A DNA stretch of 64,000 nt from Tolypeutes matacus (Eukaryota; Chordata; Mammalia; Cingulata; Chlamyphoridae), in the NCBI GenBank assembly GCA_026826555.1, contig JAKSZT010054304.1, positions 33,242,721 to 33,306,720 on the forward strand. Reading direction: 5' to 3'. The translations under genes were made by a program, and so were the position numbers. The stretch's first letter is position 1, and the number at the start of each line of letters is the position of its first letter. The notes below the pieces were generated by a model. The model was not told the origin of the DNA. It saw only the letters and a list, made by a program, of their open reading frames with translations, and ran no database searches. Positions 1 to 12,032 of the stretch are shown here, in pieces.

Positions 1-2878
1 AGCCAAGATATTTAATCAAAAATAAAATCACTTCCTGGTGGAATGTCAAAAAATACTTCTACACTTAAGACCTAAAAGATGCCTGGATGATGATACCCAT
101 TATATCTTCCTTTATTTCAACAGTCTTGTCTTTTTGAAAATCACACAGATCTGAGAGGATGACAGTGGACTACTGCACACTCACCTACATAGTGACCACA
201 ATTGAAGTTGTGGGACAAATATAGTATCTTTTCTAGAGCAAACCAACATGGCTTTAGATAATTGTAGTGTGGCCATTGTCTAACAGAGATGTTCTTTTCC
301 ATTTCTGTTACAAAAGAGGATAGAAAGAATTCTTAATCACTTAGTGACCAAAAGCTATGTTAATCCTCCCACCCACTGTTATGATATCGTCTGAAGAGAT
401 CTGGACTATGTAAACATCCTGCAGAATATCGTCCATATCAAATAGATTATTTACATGATGATAATTGAGTCATGTAAGCAAGGAACAGCTTTCATTATGG
501 TGAACTTGAATCCCATGCAATCCAAGAGGTGAGAGCAAAACTGAAAATTTAGAAGACTGCCACAGAAGTAAAATTTGAGAAGTTTGGTTGTTGAAAGCAT
601 GCAATAATATTCCTTCTAAAATATATATGTATTAACATATATTGCTAAAACCCACATTCTTACATAATGTGAAAGATTCTCAGATATGTGTGAGACCCAG
701 AATAAAAAGAGCTCTCTAGCAGGCCCAGGATGTGGGGCAAGCAGCGTTTTGGCTGAGGCAACATGACTTAAAACATCTAATTGTATTAGAAATAGTGGTG
801 GGGAAAGATGTTGTGTAGCAATTATGCAAGGACCAGTGGGAGAATCATAATACCGATCCCTAGTGTCCTTGATCAAGGCCATACCAACTACAATAAAGAA
901 TTATGTCTTTTGAAAAACAGCTTATGGTATCTTACTGAACCCTGGTGGTAATAGAATGTTTGAATACTCTGTGAGGCCAGAACTGCCCATCATGAAATGG
1001 GTTCTACCAAACTCAATGAAACTATATTTGGAATTGATATACCTGGTAATTAACACAAAAAAGTTGAACCAAATCATAAAGTTGGACAGATACAACAATA
1101 ATCCATTATAATGTGATAGAAGCAGTACATCTGAGATTAGGCATGAGCAGAAATTAAGGGCATAAGCAAACTGCAGGAACAGTTAGCCCATCCATCCACA
1201 TCATCCCCACTGCTTAATAGTACCCCTGACTCAGCTCATATCTGTGGCCACATTGAAGAAATCCCTCATAACTAGCGGTCAGAAGAGGAAAATGTTGGAG
1301 CTTGGTTCAGGGATAGGTCAGCGTGGTATGTAAATGAAAGCCAAAAATGGATTGCTGCTGCACTGGGTCAACTCAGAGATAGCTATTAATGACAACAGAA
1401 AGAAGATATTTATGGGAAAGAGAAGCGGTCATAGATGCTTATAGTCAGTGTTGAAAGTTTGCCTGATTACGAAAGGACAAGATAAAGATCAAAAGATTGG
1501 AGACAAAGAGTTCTGAAGTAGATGCAAATGAATGGACATATGGGAGTAAGCACAAAGTCTGAAGATCTTCATATTGCATATTATGTGCATCATAGATCAT
1601 GCACCATGGAAAAGGCACTAAACAATCCGAGCAGACAAAATGACTCAGTCAGTTGATATCAAATAAGCTATATCATCAGCCAATGCCGTTGCTGGCACAT
1701 TGAGTGCCTGAAACAAACAGTTATGGTAGCAGGGATGGAAGCTATACATGAGCTCAATAACATGGGTCCCATTTACCAAGGTCAATCTTGTTTCTGCTGC
1801 TGCTAAATATAAAATATGACAGTAACAGAGCCCACAATTATGGCACCATCTTTGAGAAGATTGACCATTTGGTGGCAAGTTGACTACATTGGGACTCTTT
1901 CTATGAAGTGGAAGCTACTTATTTTAACAGAAATTCATACATATTCCAGGCATGGGTTTATATTTCCTGCCCACAGAGCCTCATCCAAAAACACTATCTA
2001 GGGCCTTAGGACATGTTTGATTCTTTGGTATAATTTTATACATAATATTGCATCAAACTAAAAGGCTCCCTTTACATCAAAGGAGGTGTGAGCGTGGGTC
2101 CATTACTATGGGGTCCACTATTTATATCACATGCTGTACTACCCATAATAGCCTATTAAAGTACAGCTGAAGCACCAGCACAGAGGTGATACCTCACCAT
2201 CTTCCAGGACACAATATACATTTTAAATTTTTAAAAAAGGAATTTGATATACTGTTAGGTGGCCAATAGGTAGAACACATGGGCCAGAGAGCCACATAAT
2301 GGAAACAGGGAGAACTGGCTTATCATCAATCAGGGTGACCCACTTGGGGAATTTGTGTTTTCTGTCCACACAAAGCTGGACACTGAGTTAAAAAGTCCTG
2401 GTTCATAAAAGGGTGAGCCCTTTCCCCAATGGTACACAATATGAATTCCATTGAGCTATAACCTATAGTTGCCATGTGGGCACTTTGGTATTCTCATCCC
2501 AAGGGACTAAAAGCAGGAAGAAGAGTCATTATTTTGTCAGGTGTAATTGATCCTGATCATCAGGGGGTGGTAGTGCTACAGTAAAAGAAGGAAATAAGAG
2601 AGGAATATTTTGGATCCTAAGCAATGTTCTTATGCATCACTTGGTACTACTCCCCTGTCTGATTATGATGGCAAATGGCTAAGAGTAGCAACCTCCACCT
2701 GAGAAGACCATGGTGGACAGGATCTCAGATCCCTTAAAGGGATCTATATTATGACATCAAGTAAACCACTGTGACTAGCAGAGGTCTTTTTTGAGGGTGA
2801 GGGGAAACTAGAATTGATAGTAGAGGAGGGAAATCAGTTGAGGTCTCAAGGCCAGCTACAATGCTGGGGCCTTAATTT
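1..2878 (+). mobile_element. ERVL-like endogenous retrovirus, internal pol relic
   Basis: Decayed internal region of an ERVL-type provirus, sense orientation, entering from the left edge. Pol-like segments run in order: a reverse-transcriptase-like part (about 140-560), connection/RNase H-like part (about 880-1440), then the integrase zinc-binding and core region (about 1700-2010), with 3' pol and tail beyond. The clearest piece is the open frame 1816-2001, which keeps a W-W-Q-V-D-Y-I-G stretch containing the first catalytic Asp of an integrase core. The frames are broken by many stops and frameshifts, so nothing is functional. An LTR follows at 2879. Family assignment is by recognised similarity; ERVL versus a MaLR internal part is not separated with certainty. 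Confidence 0.75.
1816..2001 (+). pseudogene. ERVL integrase core fragment (dead)
   Basis: A 61-codon open frame inside the provirus relic above. It resembles the start of an ERVL integrase catalytic core: W-W-Q-V-D-Y at residues 19-24, then a Leu-Thr-Glu-Ile block and a Phe-Pro-Ala-His block. The frame stops at 2001 before the second and third acidic residues of the D,D-35-E triad, and upstream pol is not in frame. It is a chance-surviving frame in a dead provirus, not a gene. Confidence 0.65.
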
Positions 2879-3291
2879 GTTGTATTAATCTTCCTATGTT
2901 AAGTTTCTCCAAGAAGAAAGGACCACCAGCATCTTGGAAGAACTGCTCCCAGAATCTATAAGAAGATGAATTTTGATGTAGAATATGATGTACCTCCCAG
3001 ATCTTTCATCAGAATGAAGTACTTGTGAAGGCACATTCAATGACTTATCAACATGAGAGTAGAAAAGTCCTAGACCTCTTTGCCCAACTTGAGACAATTC
3101 TGAATCCAGTTTAGAGGTCCCCATGAGAGGTAGTATAGCCTTTTATTGGGATAGCTTCACAGTTACACATCTGCCTCTTCTTATTTCCTTTTCTCCTTTC
3201 TGTAAGTGTTGATTCCAAGAGTACTCTTTAATAAATGTCCTGTATACTAGTCTCTATCTCCGAATTTATTTTACAGGGAAATCAACCTATG
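2879..3291 (+). mobile_element. MLT2-type 3' LTR of the ERVL relic
   Basis: About 413 bp resembling an MLT2-class LTR in sense orientation. It starts near TGTTGTATTAATC directly after a purine-rich stretch (2800-2835) that fits a decayed polypurine tract. It contains the block with 'cctttattgggatagcttc' near 3140 and an AATAAA at 3230, the expected LTR poly(A) signal. Position next to the pol relic supports a 3' LTR. Exact ends are approximate. Confidence 0.65.
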
Positions 3292-4769
3292 ACATCAGGT
3301 ATGCCATCAATACGATGGTTTTGCAAGCTACATTTACTATTGCAAGCTAAATTATGCTATGTCCAATTTTATCTCTGGAAAATCAAAGATTTACTTGTTT
3401 TATGTGTTATTGCTTTGCAGTGATTGAATAGCCACTATTTAAGAGCTTAGTATCTGTGAAAGTATCTTTTAAAATAGCTTTATAATTTAAACTTCAAAGA
3501 ATACCATCATTACTATTGTACAGAATGTTTTTTCTTTGATTTTACTTATCTTCAGAGCAACTCATTTCATAAATATTTTTAAATGTCTATTTTGATTTTC
3601 AAAAAACTTTATTAATAATAATTTGAACAAGTGAAAGTAAGATCCTAAAAGAACAATTTTCTCTGAAAGTTAAACTATCACAGAAAAAAATATTAAACCA
3701 AGTTTATTTTTCTTTTATGAAGTTCTCCTTACTTCTGGCTGTAAAAATCCCAAACTCTCAGATTTACTTGTATCACTCTTTGACATATTTTTACTGTTTT
3801 TTTAGGGATACAGGCTCAAAGAAAATATTTAAGTTACTGATCATTTAACCCTAAACGGCATAATGTTTCTTAAACACAGCTGATATGAATTCAACTCACT
3901 AACCCAGAAATACAAAACTTCTGCAGACATTGATTTTGTTAGTGAAGCCAACTATTATTCTTACTTCTCAAATGTATCTGTATGCTAAATTCAGAAATTC
4001 TCTTTGCATATTCCACTGAAGATTAACTAGCCAGACACATCTCTGAAAATCAAAAGGAAGAACAAATCGTTAAAATCATCATTACCTTAATGTATTATAT
4101 ATGACAAACCCAAAGAAGAGGAACCTGAAAAACTAGAATTCTCAGCACAGGAACTAAAGAGATGTGTTTATTTTTTAATAAAATACAATTTTGTTGATGA
4201 TTTACTAGTTCTAGCAGCTCAGGAAAATCACCAAGGTAATTGAAATAGCAACTAGATGCTATTTGGGGAGATCCAGTACATTAGAAGGAATGAGTCTTGA
4301 TGGTGTTATATTATCCCTGCTCTTCCTAAAGGGTACTGTATCTTCATACATTTTATGTGCTTGTTAGAAAAGACTTTTAAAACTTTAATTTGCGTTGTAG
4401 TAAAATTATATTATGTAAAGGGCTTTAAATGCTAAAACTCAGTATGATTAAGCAAAGCTGAAACTATTGTAGTGTTATAGAAAACTAGTGAACTTATCTT
4501 TATAAAAAGAACCCAGAGCTTCAATTATCTGCCTATGAATTAGAATTTTTGCTTGTGTATGTAAGCTAATAAGGAGAAGAATTTAAAAAGAAAAAAAATA
4601 TTGTAAATTTCTTTAGAAATTATCAGCGTATGTATGGCCATTTCACTCCCATCATATATCAATTCATGAAGAAGCTCCATTATCCTCTCAGGAACACAGA
4701 TTTCAGAATCTTTGGAGGTAAGGACTACATTTAACAATTGGTTACTCAAACCATTGATTCTTCATATCA
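3292..4769. other. Unassigned AT-rich DNA
   Basis: About 1.5 kb of AT-rich sequence in which I recognise no repeat family, exon or RNA gene. The minus-strand frame at 4540-4749 (69 codons) has an ordinary-looking amino-acid mix in its first 45 residues but no recognised domain and no flanking splice sites. Confidence 0.5.
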
Positions 4770-5060
4770 GTCAAGGAATGCTTTTTACATCTCTCAATTT
4801 TATCAGATCTTTAAGACTAAGTTCTTTCTCTTGGAGGAAGCCTTGTATCTTTTCCAATCCTCAACAAATCCCTTCATGAAATTTTCACTGCATTAATGTC
4901 TGCATCATATATTTTAACATTTAATTTCAAATTGTTTTTCATTGTCAGATTTTCCAATTTGTATCTAATTTATCTCTTTGAAAACACCACTTAAAGACAA
5001 TTGCCATGCCTTCTACCTCTTTGTAACTTGATGCACACTGGGAACAGAATGGGGGGTCAT
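4770..5060 (+). repeat. L2 LINE 3' region, sense (degraded)
   Basis: Resembles the L2 3' region in sense: a 'ctcttggaggaagcctt' block near 4830 (the L2 'cctccaggaagccttccc' region), then cytosine-rich and AT-rich text and a 'cctctttgtaac' block. Strongly diverged, so limits and family are approximate. Confidence 0.45.
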
Positions 5061-5284
5061 GAATCTTGTTGATATAATGGGCAATATAAAATTATTCCTT
5101 TTTAAATAGAATAATCAACCAAAATATATCTAAGCTAATTTTTTCAAACTCAGGGATCTGTCATCTCAACATGCCAAAAGAGAAAAAAGGCATAACATCC
5201 AATATGAGAGAATACTTGAAAATTGAGAATGATCAAGAGCAACCAAAGGCCCATTATGAAATGCTTGGTGGTACATACACACTC

Positions 5285-5309
5285 ACATAGACATGCACAC
5301 ACACACACA
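5285..5309. repeat. (CA)n microsatellite, short
   Basis: Short interrupted CA dinucleotide run after 'cacatagacatg'. No repeat or gene recognised in the bases on either side from 5060 to 5440. Confidence 0.8.
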
Positions 5310-5439
5310 CTTAGGTTGATTGGTCAATGACCACTCTGATATTTCAGGTCCTTTTTCAGAATTTTGCTACCTCACTTCTTTCCATAATCATGAAAGTTTT
5401 AATACTGCTAATATATCCCTGCAGCTAATTGTATTTTCC

Positions 5440-5850
5440 AAAAATGACCACAATGATTTCTCCCATAATATATGATCTTCTGACAATATGACTTTGACAT
5501 TTACACTCTTTCCATCAAGTGCTGGAGTGTATTCCTCCCTTATCCCACCTTGAATCAGGAAAGACTTTTTTGATAACTTCAAGCAATAGGATATGTTAAG
5601 GATGCTATACGATTTCTGAGGCAGATGGTAAAATTGTTATGTACTTTCCTTTTGCTCTCTTGGGATGCCCTCTATTGAAACACACCTACCCTGCTGTGGG
5701 GAAAACCAGGTATAGTACATAGAGACCCACATTGAGACGAAGCACAAAATAGGCTCCCAGCTGAAAGTTAGCAATAACTTGCCAGTCATGTCCATCTTAA
5801 AAGTGGATCCTACAGAGCCTCCAATCAAGATGAAAGAGTGAGGTATTCCA
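5440..5850 (+). mobile_element. MaLR/MLT1-type LTR relic
   Basis: Sense-oriented solo-LTR-like relic of the same broad family as the copy at 9976-10529. Shared landmarks are 'ccaaaaatgac' at the front, 'gctcccagctgaaagttagcaa' near 5754, a 'cttgccagtcatg' block and 'agtggatcctacagagcc' near 5801. The 3' end runs into the front part of the HAL1-like element. Diverged and without a clear TSD. Confidence 0.6.
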
Positions 5851-6535
5851 GGTCTCTACCCCCACACACAGAAGGCAACCAGCAAGATCTGGAAGAAACA
5901 TCTTTCTCTAAGTTCCAGAAAATAGTTAAAGGCTTGCCAGTAATAAAGTGAGATCCAAATCAAGAAAAAGGCATCTTAAAATCAGTAGGATCTTCTGGTG
6001 TGGTTGCTAGGACCTCCTCCATTCCTTTACCAGCTAAGTGTGGATCTGGTCCATGCTCCCAGTGGAGGTCCCTGATCCAGGATCAGGAGGGGGCAGAGTA
6101 ACCATTATGCACAAACTGAGAGCATGTATGTCTGGCTTAATCAGTCTGGTGGCAGCCTGAAAGACAGAACCAGGACACACATCATGGGCTCACCATCTCA
6201 GAACTTAATCTCCATGTAGAAGGTATCTTACAGAGCTGTTGTCCTACAGAATGCTGTGGAAGCTCAATGAAGTCGTGGCTGCCTGGGACAAGGGCTTGTT
6301 GACTGTTGGACACACAGTTCAGTGCCTGGGGCCATGAGGAGATGCTATATCCTCCAGAAGAAGGGACATTTATATTTGTGTAAATGGGGAATTCTGAGGG
6401 TTACACACGCATGCCCAAGAAAAGATGCATATGTAGAAAAGACCAGGAAGGACTTTGCACTTTTCCTTAGGGCTGTTCTCCAAATTCATTGTATGGAAAG
6501 AACTTGCACAGGCCAATCTGCAAAAACAGAGAAAA
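5850..6535 (+). mobile_element. Possible 5' region of the HAL1/L1 element
   Basis: Moderately GC-richer stretch immediately upstream of the microsatellite and the ORF1-like region. Composition and position fit an L1/HAL1 5' UTR, and the text resumes as L1 5' sequence beyond the CTTT tract, near 6730. I cannot confirm this from memory of the consensus; it may be unrelated DNA. Confidence 0.35.
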
Positions 6536-6591
6536 GTCTTTTCTTTCTTTTCTTTTCTTCTTTTCTTTTTATTTTCTTTCCTCTTTTCTTT

Positions 6592-6635
<44 letters not shown>

Positions 6636-6646
6636 TNNNNNNNNNN

Positions 6647-6692
<46 letters not shown>
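6535..6692 (+). repeat. (CTTT)n microsatellite with assembly gap
   Basis: Pyrimidine-only tract that becomes a pure CTTT tetranucleotide array, broken by ten Ns at 6637-6646. The Ns fall between two identical repeat arrays, so the true array length is unknown. The apparent open frames here, including the longest plus-strand frame of the window (140 codons, Phe/Leu/Ser-rich), are repeat artefacts. Confidence 0.97.
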
Positions 6693-6693
<1 letters not shown>

Positions 6694-7223
6694 CCATTGT
6701 TAGCTCTTGGCATTCAAGGAAATCTCTGTCGCAGCAGTAGCTGATACAAGCTTAAGGAACAAAACAACAAAGAGTCTAAATTCCAGCAACAGCTATTAAT
6801 ATATTAAAATGTCCAGGTTTCAACAAAAGATTACAAAACATACCCATAAACAGGAAGCAAGAGCCTATGCAAAGGAGAAGATTAAAGCATTAGAAAAAGC
6901 AGAAGGATAAAACTTGGAACACACCAAACTAAACAAACATGACTTTAGAAAAAATGGCCCTAAATATGCTCAAAGAGCTAAAGAAAAACAATAAGTGAAT
7001 GCAAACAGAATACTAGTAGAGAAATGGAAATTATGAAAAGGAACCAAGTAGAGCTGAAGACCACAGTAAAACAAATTTTAAAAATTCTCTTGAGGGATTC
7101 AGCACCCAATTGGAACTGGCAGACCAAAGAATCAGTTGACTTGAATATAAGAAAATTGAAATAATTGTGTCAGCAGCAGAAAGGAGAATGAATGAAGAAA
7201 AGTGAACAGAGCCTGAGGAACCT

Positions 7224-7430
7224 GTGGGACACTATCATGCATACCAATATACACATAATGGGAAGCTCAGAAGGAGAAAAGTGAAAAGGGCAGAGAGAAT
7301 ATCCAAGGAAATAATGGCTGAAAACTCCTCAAATTTAATGAAAAGAATGATTATAGCACATCCAAAAATCTCAATGATAAACCTAAATAGGTCTACACTA
7401 TGGAATATTATAATCAAATGCCAAGGATAA
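7224..7430 (+). pseudogene. L1/HAL1 ORF1 fragment
   Basis: A 68-codon frame inside the ORF1 region, rich in Lys, Arg and Glu, with an E-R-I-S-K-E-I-M-A-E-N-S-S-N-L stretch typical of the L1 ORF1p C-terminal half, an RNA-binding protein of the L1 RNP. It begins and ends by chance stops and is not a gene. Confidence 0.6.
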
Positions 7431-8599
7431 AGAGAGAATTCTGAAAGTTGCAGGAGGGAAACGATGTGCCATGTGTAAGGGAGCCTCTATAAGATCAAGT
7501 GCCAATCTCTCATTGAAAATCACGGAGGCAAGAAGACAGTGTGATGACATATTTAAAGTGCCATAAGGAAAAAAATGTCAACCAAGAATTCTATATCCAG
7601 CAAAACTGTCTTTCAAAAATAAGGGTGAGTTTAAGACATTTTCAGTTAAGCAAAAGTTGAAGAGTTCATCTCCTAGACCAACCCTACATGAAACAATAAA
7701 GAAGTTTCTTCAGGTTGAAAGGACACTAGGCAATTGACTAAAAGCTTTAAGAAAAAACACAAATCTTTACCATGATGACATGGGTAAACAGAAATGCCAG
7801 TCCTATTGTATGTTGGGTTTATAACTCCACTTTTTACTTCTTACGGGATCTAAAAGGCAAATACATAAAATGTTATGAAAAACAATGGTTTTGGACTCAG
7901 TGTATAAATATGTAATTTGTGACAATGACTACATAAAGGTGGGGAATGAAAAAAAGTGTAGGAACATTGTTTGTGTATTCTATTAAAGCTAAGTTGGTAT
8001 TAAACCAAACTATATTGTTGCAGATTTAAGATGTTAAATTTAAGCACATGGTAACCACAATGATAGTATCAGAGAATATGAAAACTCATAGAGACAGAAA
8101 TTAAGTACAGGCTACCAGGGGCAGAGGCAGGGGTAATAGGGAGTTAATGTCAATGAGTGTAGGTTTTCTGTTTGGGGTGAAGGGAAAGTTCTAGTAATGG
8201 ATGTTGGTGAGGATGCTGCACATTGCCAATGTCGTTAGTTCCACTGAATAGTGTGCTTCGAAGCAGTTGGGATAGAAAGATGTATGTTGCATATGTTTTC
8301 ACAATTAGAGAAAGAGCAACTAAAAAGACATTAACAATTAAAAGCAATATGTGATCCTGGATGGGAACTAAGAAGGGAGGAGTAAAGGTTCAAAAGGACA
8401 TTATTGGAAGGACAAAAGGACAAAAATTGGAATGTAAACCATGAGTTTTATATCAGTGTTAATTTCTTAAACTTGATATCTGCACTTAAGGGATTACATA
8501 AGTGAATATCCCTGTTCTTAAAATGTACATGGGCGTGTTATGTGTTCAAAGAGCATGATGTGAGCAACCTGCTCTCAAGTGTTCAGAAAATAGATATAG

Positions 8600-8660
8600 A
8601 TTGATAGATGGATGGATGGATAGATAGGATGAATTGATAGGTAGATAGAATGATACGGTA
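8600..8660 (+). repeat. (GATA)n/(GATG)n imperfect microsatellite
   Basis: Imperfect tetranucleotide tract of GATA and GATG units in the 3' part of the HAL1-like element, ahead of its A-rich end. Confidence 0.8.
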
Positions 8661-8792
8661 AATATGACAAAATATTAAAATCGATTCATCTGGGTATGTG
8701 GGGAGTGGAGGTATGTGGGGTTTGTATTATTTTTTGCAGCAATCCTATGAGTTTGAAATTATTTCAAATAAAAAGTTTAAAGATTATAAAAA

Positions 8793-8890
8793 AGTGGATC
8801 CTATAGTCCTAATTGAGTCACTCTTGCTGATACCACATGGAGCAGACATGTTAACAGCCATCTACATTAAATATCACCCAATATATAATG
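8793..8890 (+). repeat. Possible MaLR LTR fragment
   Basis: Begins with 'agtggatcctatagtcct', matching the 'agtggatcct' block of the MaLR-type LTRs at 5801. Only about 100 bp is recognisable. Confidence 0.35.
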
Positions 8891-9049
8891 GATAGAAATT
8901 TTGATACCCAGAAAGGAAATTTCCAGGAATAATAATGAAAGTGCTACCTGAATTTTTCTTACTGCCTATGATAATATGTAAGAAAGAGGAGAGAAATGAG
9001 CTAAAGAATGAATTGCTAAATATAGAGGAATTGAGACTGGGTGGGTTAA

Positions 9050-9975
9050 AAAAAAACTGGTTCTAATTTTTAGCCCTCCCCAGATAGCGAAAGCAATCCC
9101 AATTAAGAATGCCTCTGGGAAAAGATCAAATACAGGAGTAGGGCCATATTTTAAATATTTTGTTAAAAATCTCAGAAAACTCTACTGTAGGACCTCATAA
9201 ATGTCCTTCAGACTGACAAAAGTCCTTCTAATGACTTTAAGTGCATTTTTTGCAGATCTTCCCTCTTAAAAAATAAGTATCTCACAGGAAGTCCAAGTTA
9301 AAGAAAAGCTTTTCTTAAAGATATATGGGTGTGTCTTTCCTCTAATGGAATGAACCTAATAAGAGGCACAGAAAACTCTCAAAGGAGTTACAAAATTGTT
9401 TTGATAGAAGCATTGCCAGCTTGGACAAAAAGGAATAAAAAGAAAACAAAATGAAATCTTCAGGCTTCCGAAATCTTAAGGATTAAGAATTAGTTAAAAA
9501 AATGACATGCAATTGCAAAACCTGCCTTTTTTTACATTGAAAAGGAGGATGAATCAGAGGATTGACTCAAGAGTCAATTCCCACAGTGACAACATAAGTC
9601 ACACTGGATTTCAGAATTGCTATGGACCAATGTCTGCTATGTGTCTCCTATTTCTTCCTTCTAAGAATGGGACTGTCTACTGATTTTATTCTATGTATTT
9701 CCATCATTATATGTTGGGTATGTGTGTGGAAGATAACTTGTTATCATTAGTTATCATTATGGTATTTCAGAGGGAAAAGAATAATATTCAAGGAGCTGTA
9801 CCTGAAGAACTATACATGATGAGACTCATTTACACATGAACCTGAGTTAGAACATAAGATTCTGGGCTTCAAGCTGATTACTTAATAAGGTACACCTTTA
9901 TATGGGAAGAAGGGATGAGTGAATTTTTACATGTAGGAGCAATGTAGATTGCCATGGATACAGGACAAAGTGTGG
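9050..9975 (+). mobile_element. MaLR internal (3') sequence relic
   Basis: Sense relic resembling the 3' part of a MaLR internal region: 'ccaatgtctgctatgtg' near 9630, 'aatgggactgtctactg' near 9666 and 'atgatgagactcatt' near 9817, which lead in the usual order into the LTR at 9976. No open frame of note. The short stretch 8890-9050 before it is unassigned. Confidence 0.55.
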
Positions 9976-10529
9976 AAGATGACACTTTCCAAAAATGACC
10001 TCAACAATATTTCACACCCTACATTGTCTCCTTATAATGTGACATTAATATTCCTTCTATTGAGTGGTGGTTGTCTATATCCTCTGCCCTAAATCTGGGC
10101 ACACCTTTGTGCTGGCTTTAACAATATGGCATGACAGAAGTGATATTATTGGCTTGTGACTTTAGATCATAAAAATACTATGGATTTTGGTTTTGTGCTG
10201 TTATGACCCTTACTGTTTGAAGCCAGCCACTTTGCAGTGAGGAAGCCTAAGCATAGTGTGCAAACTTCCATATGAAGAGAAACTTAGGGTCCTACCTCTC
10301 AATTCCAGTTTAATCTCCCAGCTGAAAACCAGCACCAATTTGTCAGTCATATGAGTAAGCCATTTTGCCAATTGGCCAATCCAGATGATATCCCATGGCA
10401 TAGATTAGAAAGAAGATACCACCATTGATTCTCATCCAAAACACAGATTCATGAAGAAAATAAGAAACTGTTGTTTTAAGTCACTAAGTTTTGGGTTGGT
10501 TAGTTATACAGCAATATATAACCAAGACA
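9976..10529 (+). mobile_element. MaLR/MLT1-type LTR (3' LTR)
   Basis: Sense LTR relic with landmarks 'ccaaaaatgacctcaacaa', 'atatggcatgacagaagtg', 'gcagtgaggaagcctaagc' and the terminal block 'ttgttttaagtcactaag' followed by 'acagcaatatataacca' and a terminal ACA at about 10529. It directly follows MaLR internal sequence, so it is most simply that element's 3' LTR. Confidence 0.7.
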
Positions 10530-10546
10530 GTTCTTATCCCATAACT

Positions 10547-10578
10547 CATAATGGTTCTGATTCTCCTGAACCATTATG
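10547..10578. repeat. Perfect 11-bp inverted repeat
   Basis: CATAATGGTTC (10547-10557), ten bases of spacer, then its exact reverse complement GAACCATTATG (10568-10578). It could form a hairpin. No T-run follows, so it is not a Pol III terminator structure. Confidence 0.85.
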
Positions 10579-10960
10579 ATTAATACAACCACTCTCTAGC
10601 ATTATAACTGCTTTGTGTTTTAAAATAGCATGGTGTCAGGTAAAGCCAGGCAAATATATATATACAGATGCTATATTCAGTAAACAAAAGTATACCAATA
10701 TAACTTTCACAATATATTTTCTAACCATGGAAGTATATTGAGACTGAGAAACACATATTATGTTTAATACTCATAAATATACACACAAAGGCAATACTCT
10801 AAAATACCATTGTTTGTAGATTAATTTGTTTGATCAAACTGTGGGAAAACATGATATTTTGAAAATAATATTTTAATATGTTATATGCAAATAAATTATA
10901 ATGTATATTATTAATAATCTATTCAAAGATTTATAAACTTTACATGACATGTTATCATCT

Positions 10961-11000
10961 TTTTCAAATTCTTTAAAGTATTTTCAAATTCTTTAAATTA
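10961..11000 (+). repeat. Two-copy 20-bp tandem repeat
   Basis: The unit TTTTCAAATTCTTTAAAGTA at 10961-10980 is followed immediately by a copy differing at one base. Confidence 0.9.
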
Positions 11001-11919
11001 TTTTTTTGTAATGGGAGTAGTCACAAAGCATTTATCAAGTCTAACTTACTTAAAATTACCTTTCAAATCTTTATCAGCACAACTCTATATCGCTAGAACA
11101 AAATGTTCTGCTTTACAGTCCCTAAAGAGCTTTTAATAATTTCACATATACACAACAGCTTCAACCCATGATCATTCAGAGAAGCTGTGAATATTAAAAA
11201 AAAAAAAAAAAAGATAAAATGCAAAGATCTCAGGTTTGCATGATAAAAATCCTTGAAATGCCATTTGTTCTTTTCAGGATCCATAATACAATTTAGTAAA
11301 TAACTGGAAAAAACACATATAGTAATAAAAATAAGATTTAAATAAATCATTTTAATTAACATGTGAATTGTCATGTGTAGAAATTCTTCTTTTTAAATGA
11401 GTAAATTATCCTAATAAACACTGCTAGACATGAAGACATTAATAGATGATTGTGAATATTTTTAGTATTGCTTTCAATCTCATATTCTTTGAACATTTGT
11501 TTTTTTTTTTAACATTTACTATGCATCAACTCATAAAATCCTTACAGTAATTTACTTCAAGTTTATGTGTTTCAGATTTCTTAATGCATTAGTGAAGAAT
11601 TTTCTGCCCTGAGATGTGTTTGATCTTTGGATTGATCTATTAAAGGTCATATTTCATGATTAGGCAGATACTTGAACAGCCAAGTAAAACTGAAGTAACT
11701 TTCTATAAAGTTTTATTTTATTTTACTTTACTTTAGAATATCTTTATTGTAAAGGTGATAAAAGCACATTAGAGAAATACAGAAAATTACAAATCAATAC
11801 AGAAAATATGAGCAAAAATGCATTAAAAAATCAGTCATTATCCCTCTATGTAGACACATCTATCATCAAGGTGAACAGTTTTCTGAGTATCTTTTCATAA
11901 TTTTAAATGCATAAAAATA

Positions 11920-11969
11920 TAGATGACAGATAGATCATGGAAAATAGATGACAGAGATGATAGATAGAT

Positions 11970-12024
<55 letters not shown>

Positions 12025-12032
12025 GATAGATA
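11920..12032 (+). repeat. (GATA)n microsatellite
   Basis: Imperfect GATA/GACA units leading into a long, nearly uninterrupted GATA array at 11957-12032. Likely length-polymorphic. Confidence 0.95.

Larger units (their letters stand above)
6730..8792 (+). mobile_element. HAL1-like half-L1 retrotransposon
   Basis: Sense L1-type element with an ORF1 region (about 6763-7740) followed after only about 370 bp by an L1-type 3' end (from about 8100, with an 'aggctaccaggggcagaggc' block) and an AATAAAAAG tail near 8767. No ORF2 endonuclease or RT sequence lies between. ORF1 landmarks include 'agcctgaggaacctgtggga' near 7210, 'aatggctgaaaactcctcaaa' and 'ctatatccagcaaaactgtc'. This ORF1-plus-3'-UTR layout is that of HAL1, a non-autonomous L1 relative. 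The frame is broken; only fragments such as 7224-7430 stay open. Confidence 0.7.

Noticed and set aside
6322..6744. A 140-codon plus-strand frame and overlapping frames on both strands
   Set aside because: They are translations of the CTTT/GAAA microsatellite across an N gap, with Phe-Leu-Ser-Phe or Lys-Glu-Arg repeats.
11920..12032. CRISPR-like regular array
   Set aside because: It is a pure tetranucleotide microsatellite with no spacers; the organism is a mammal.
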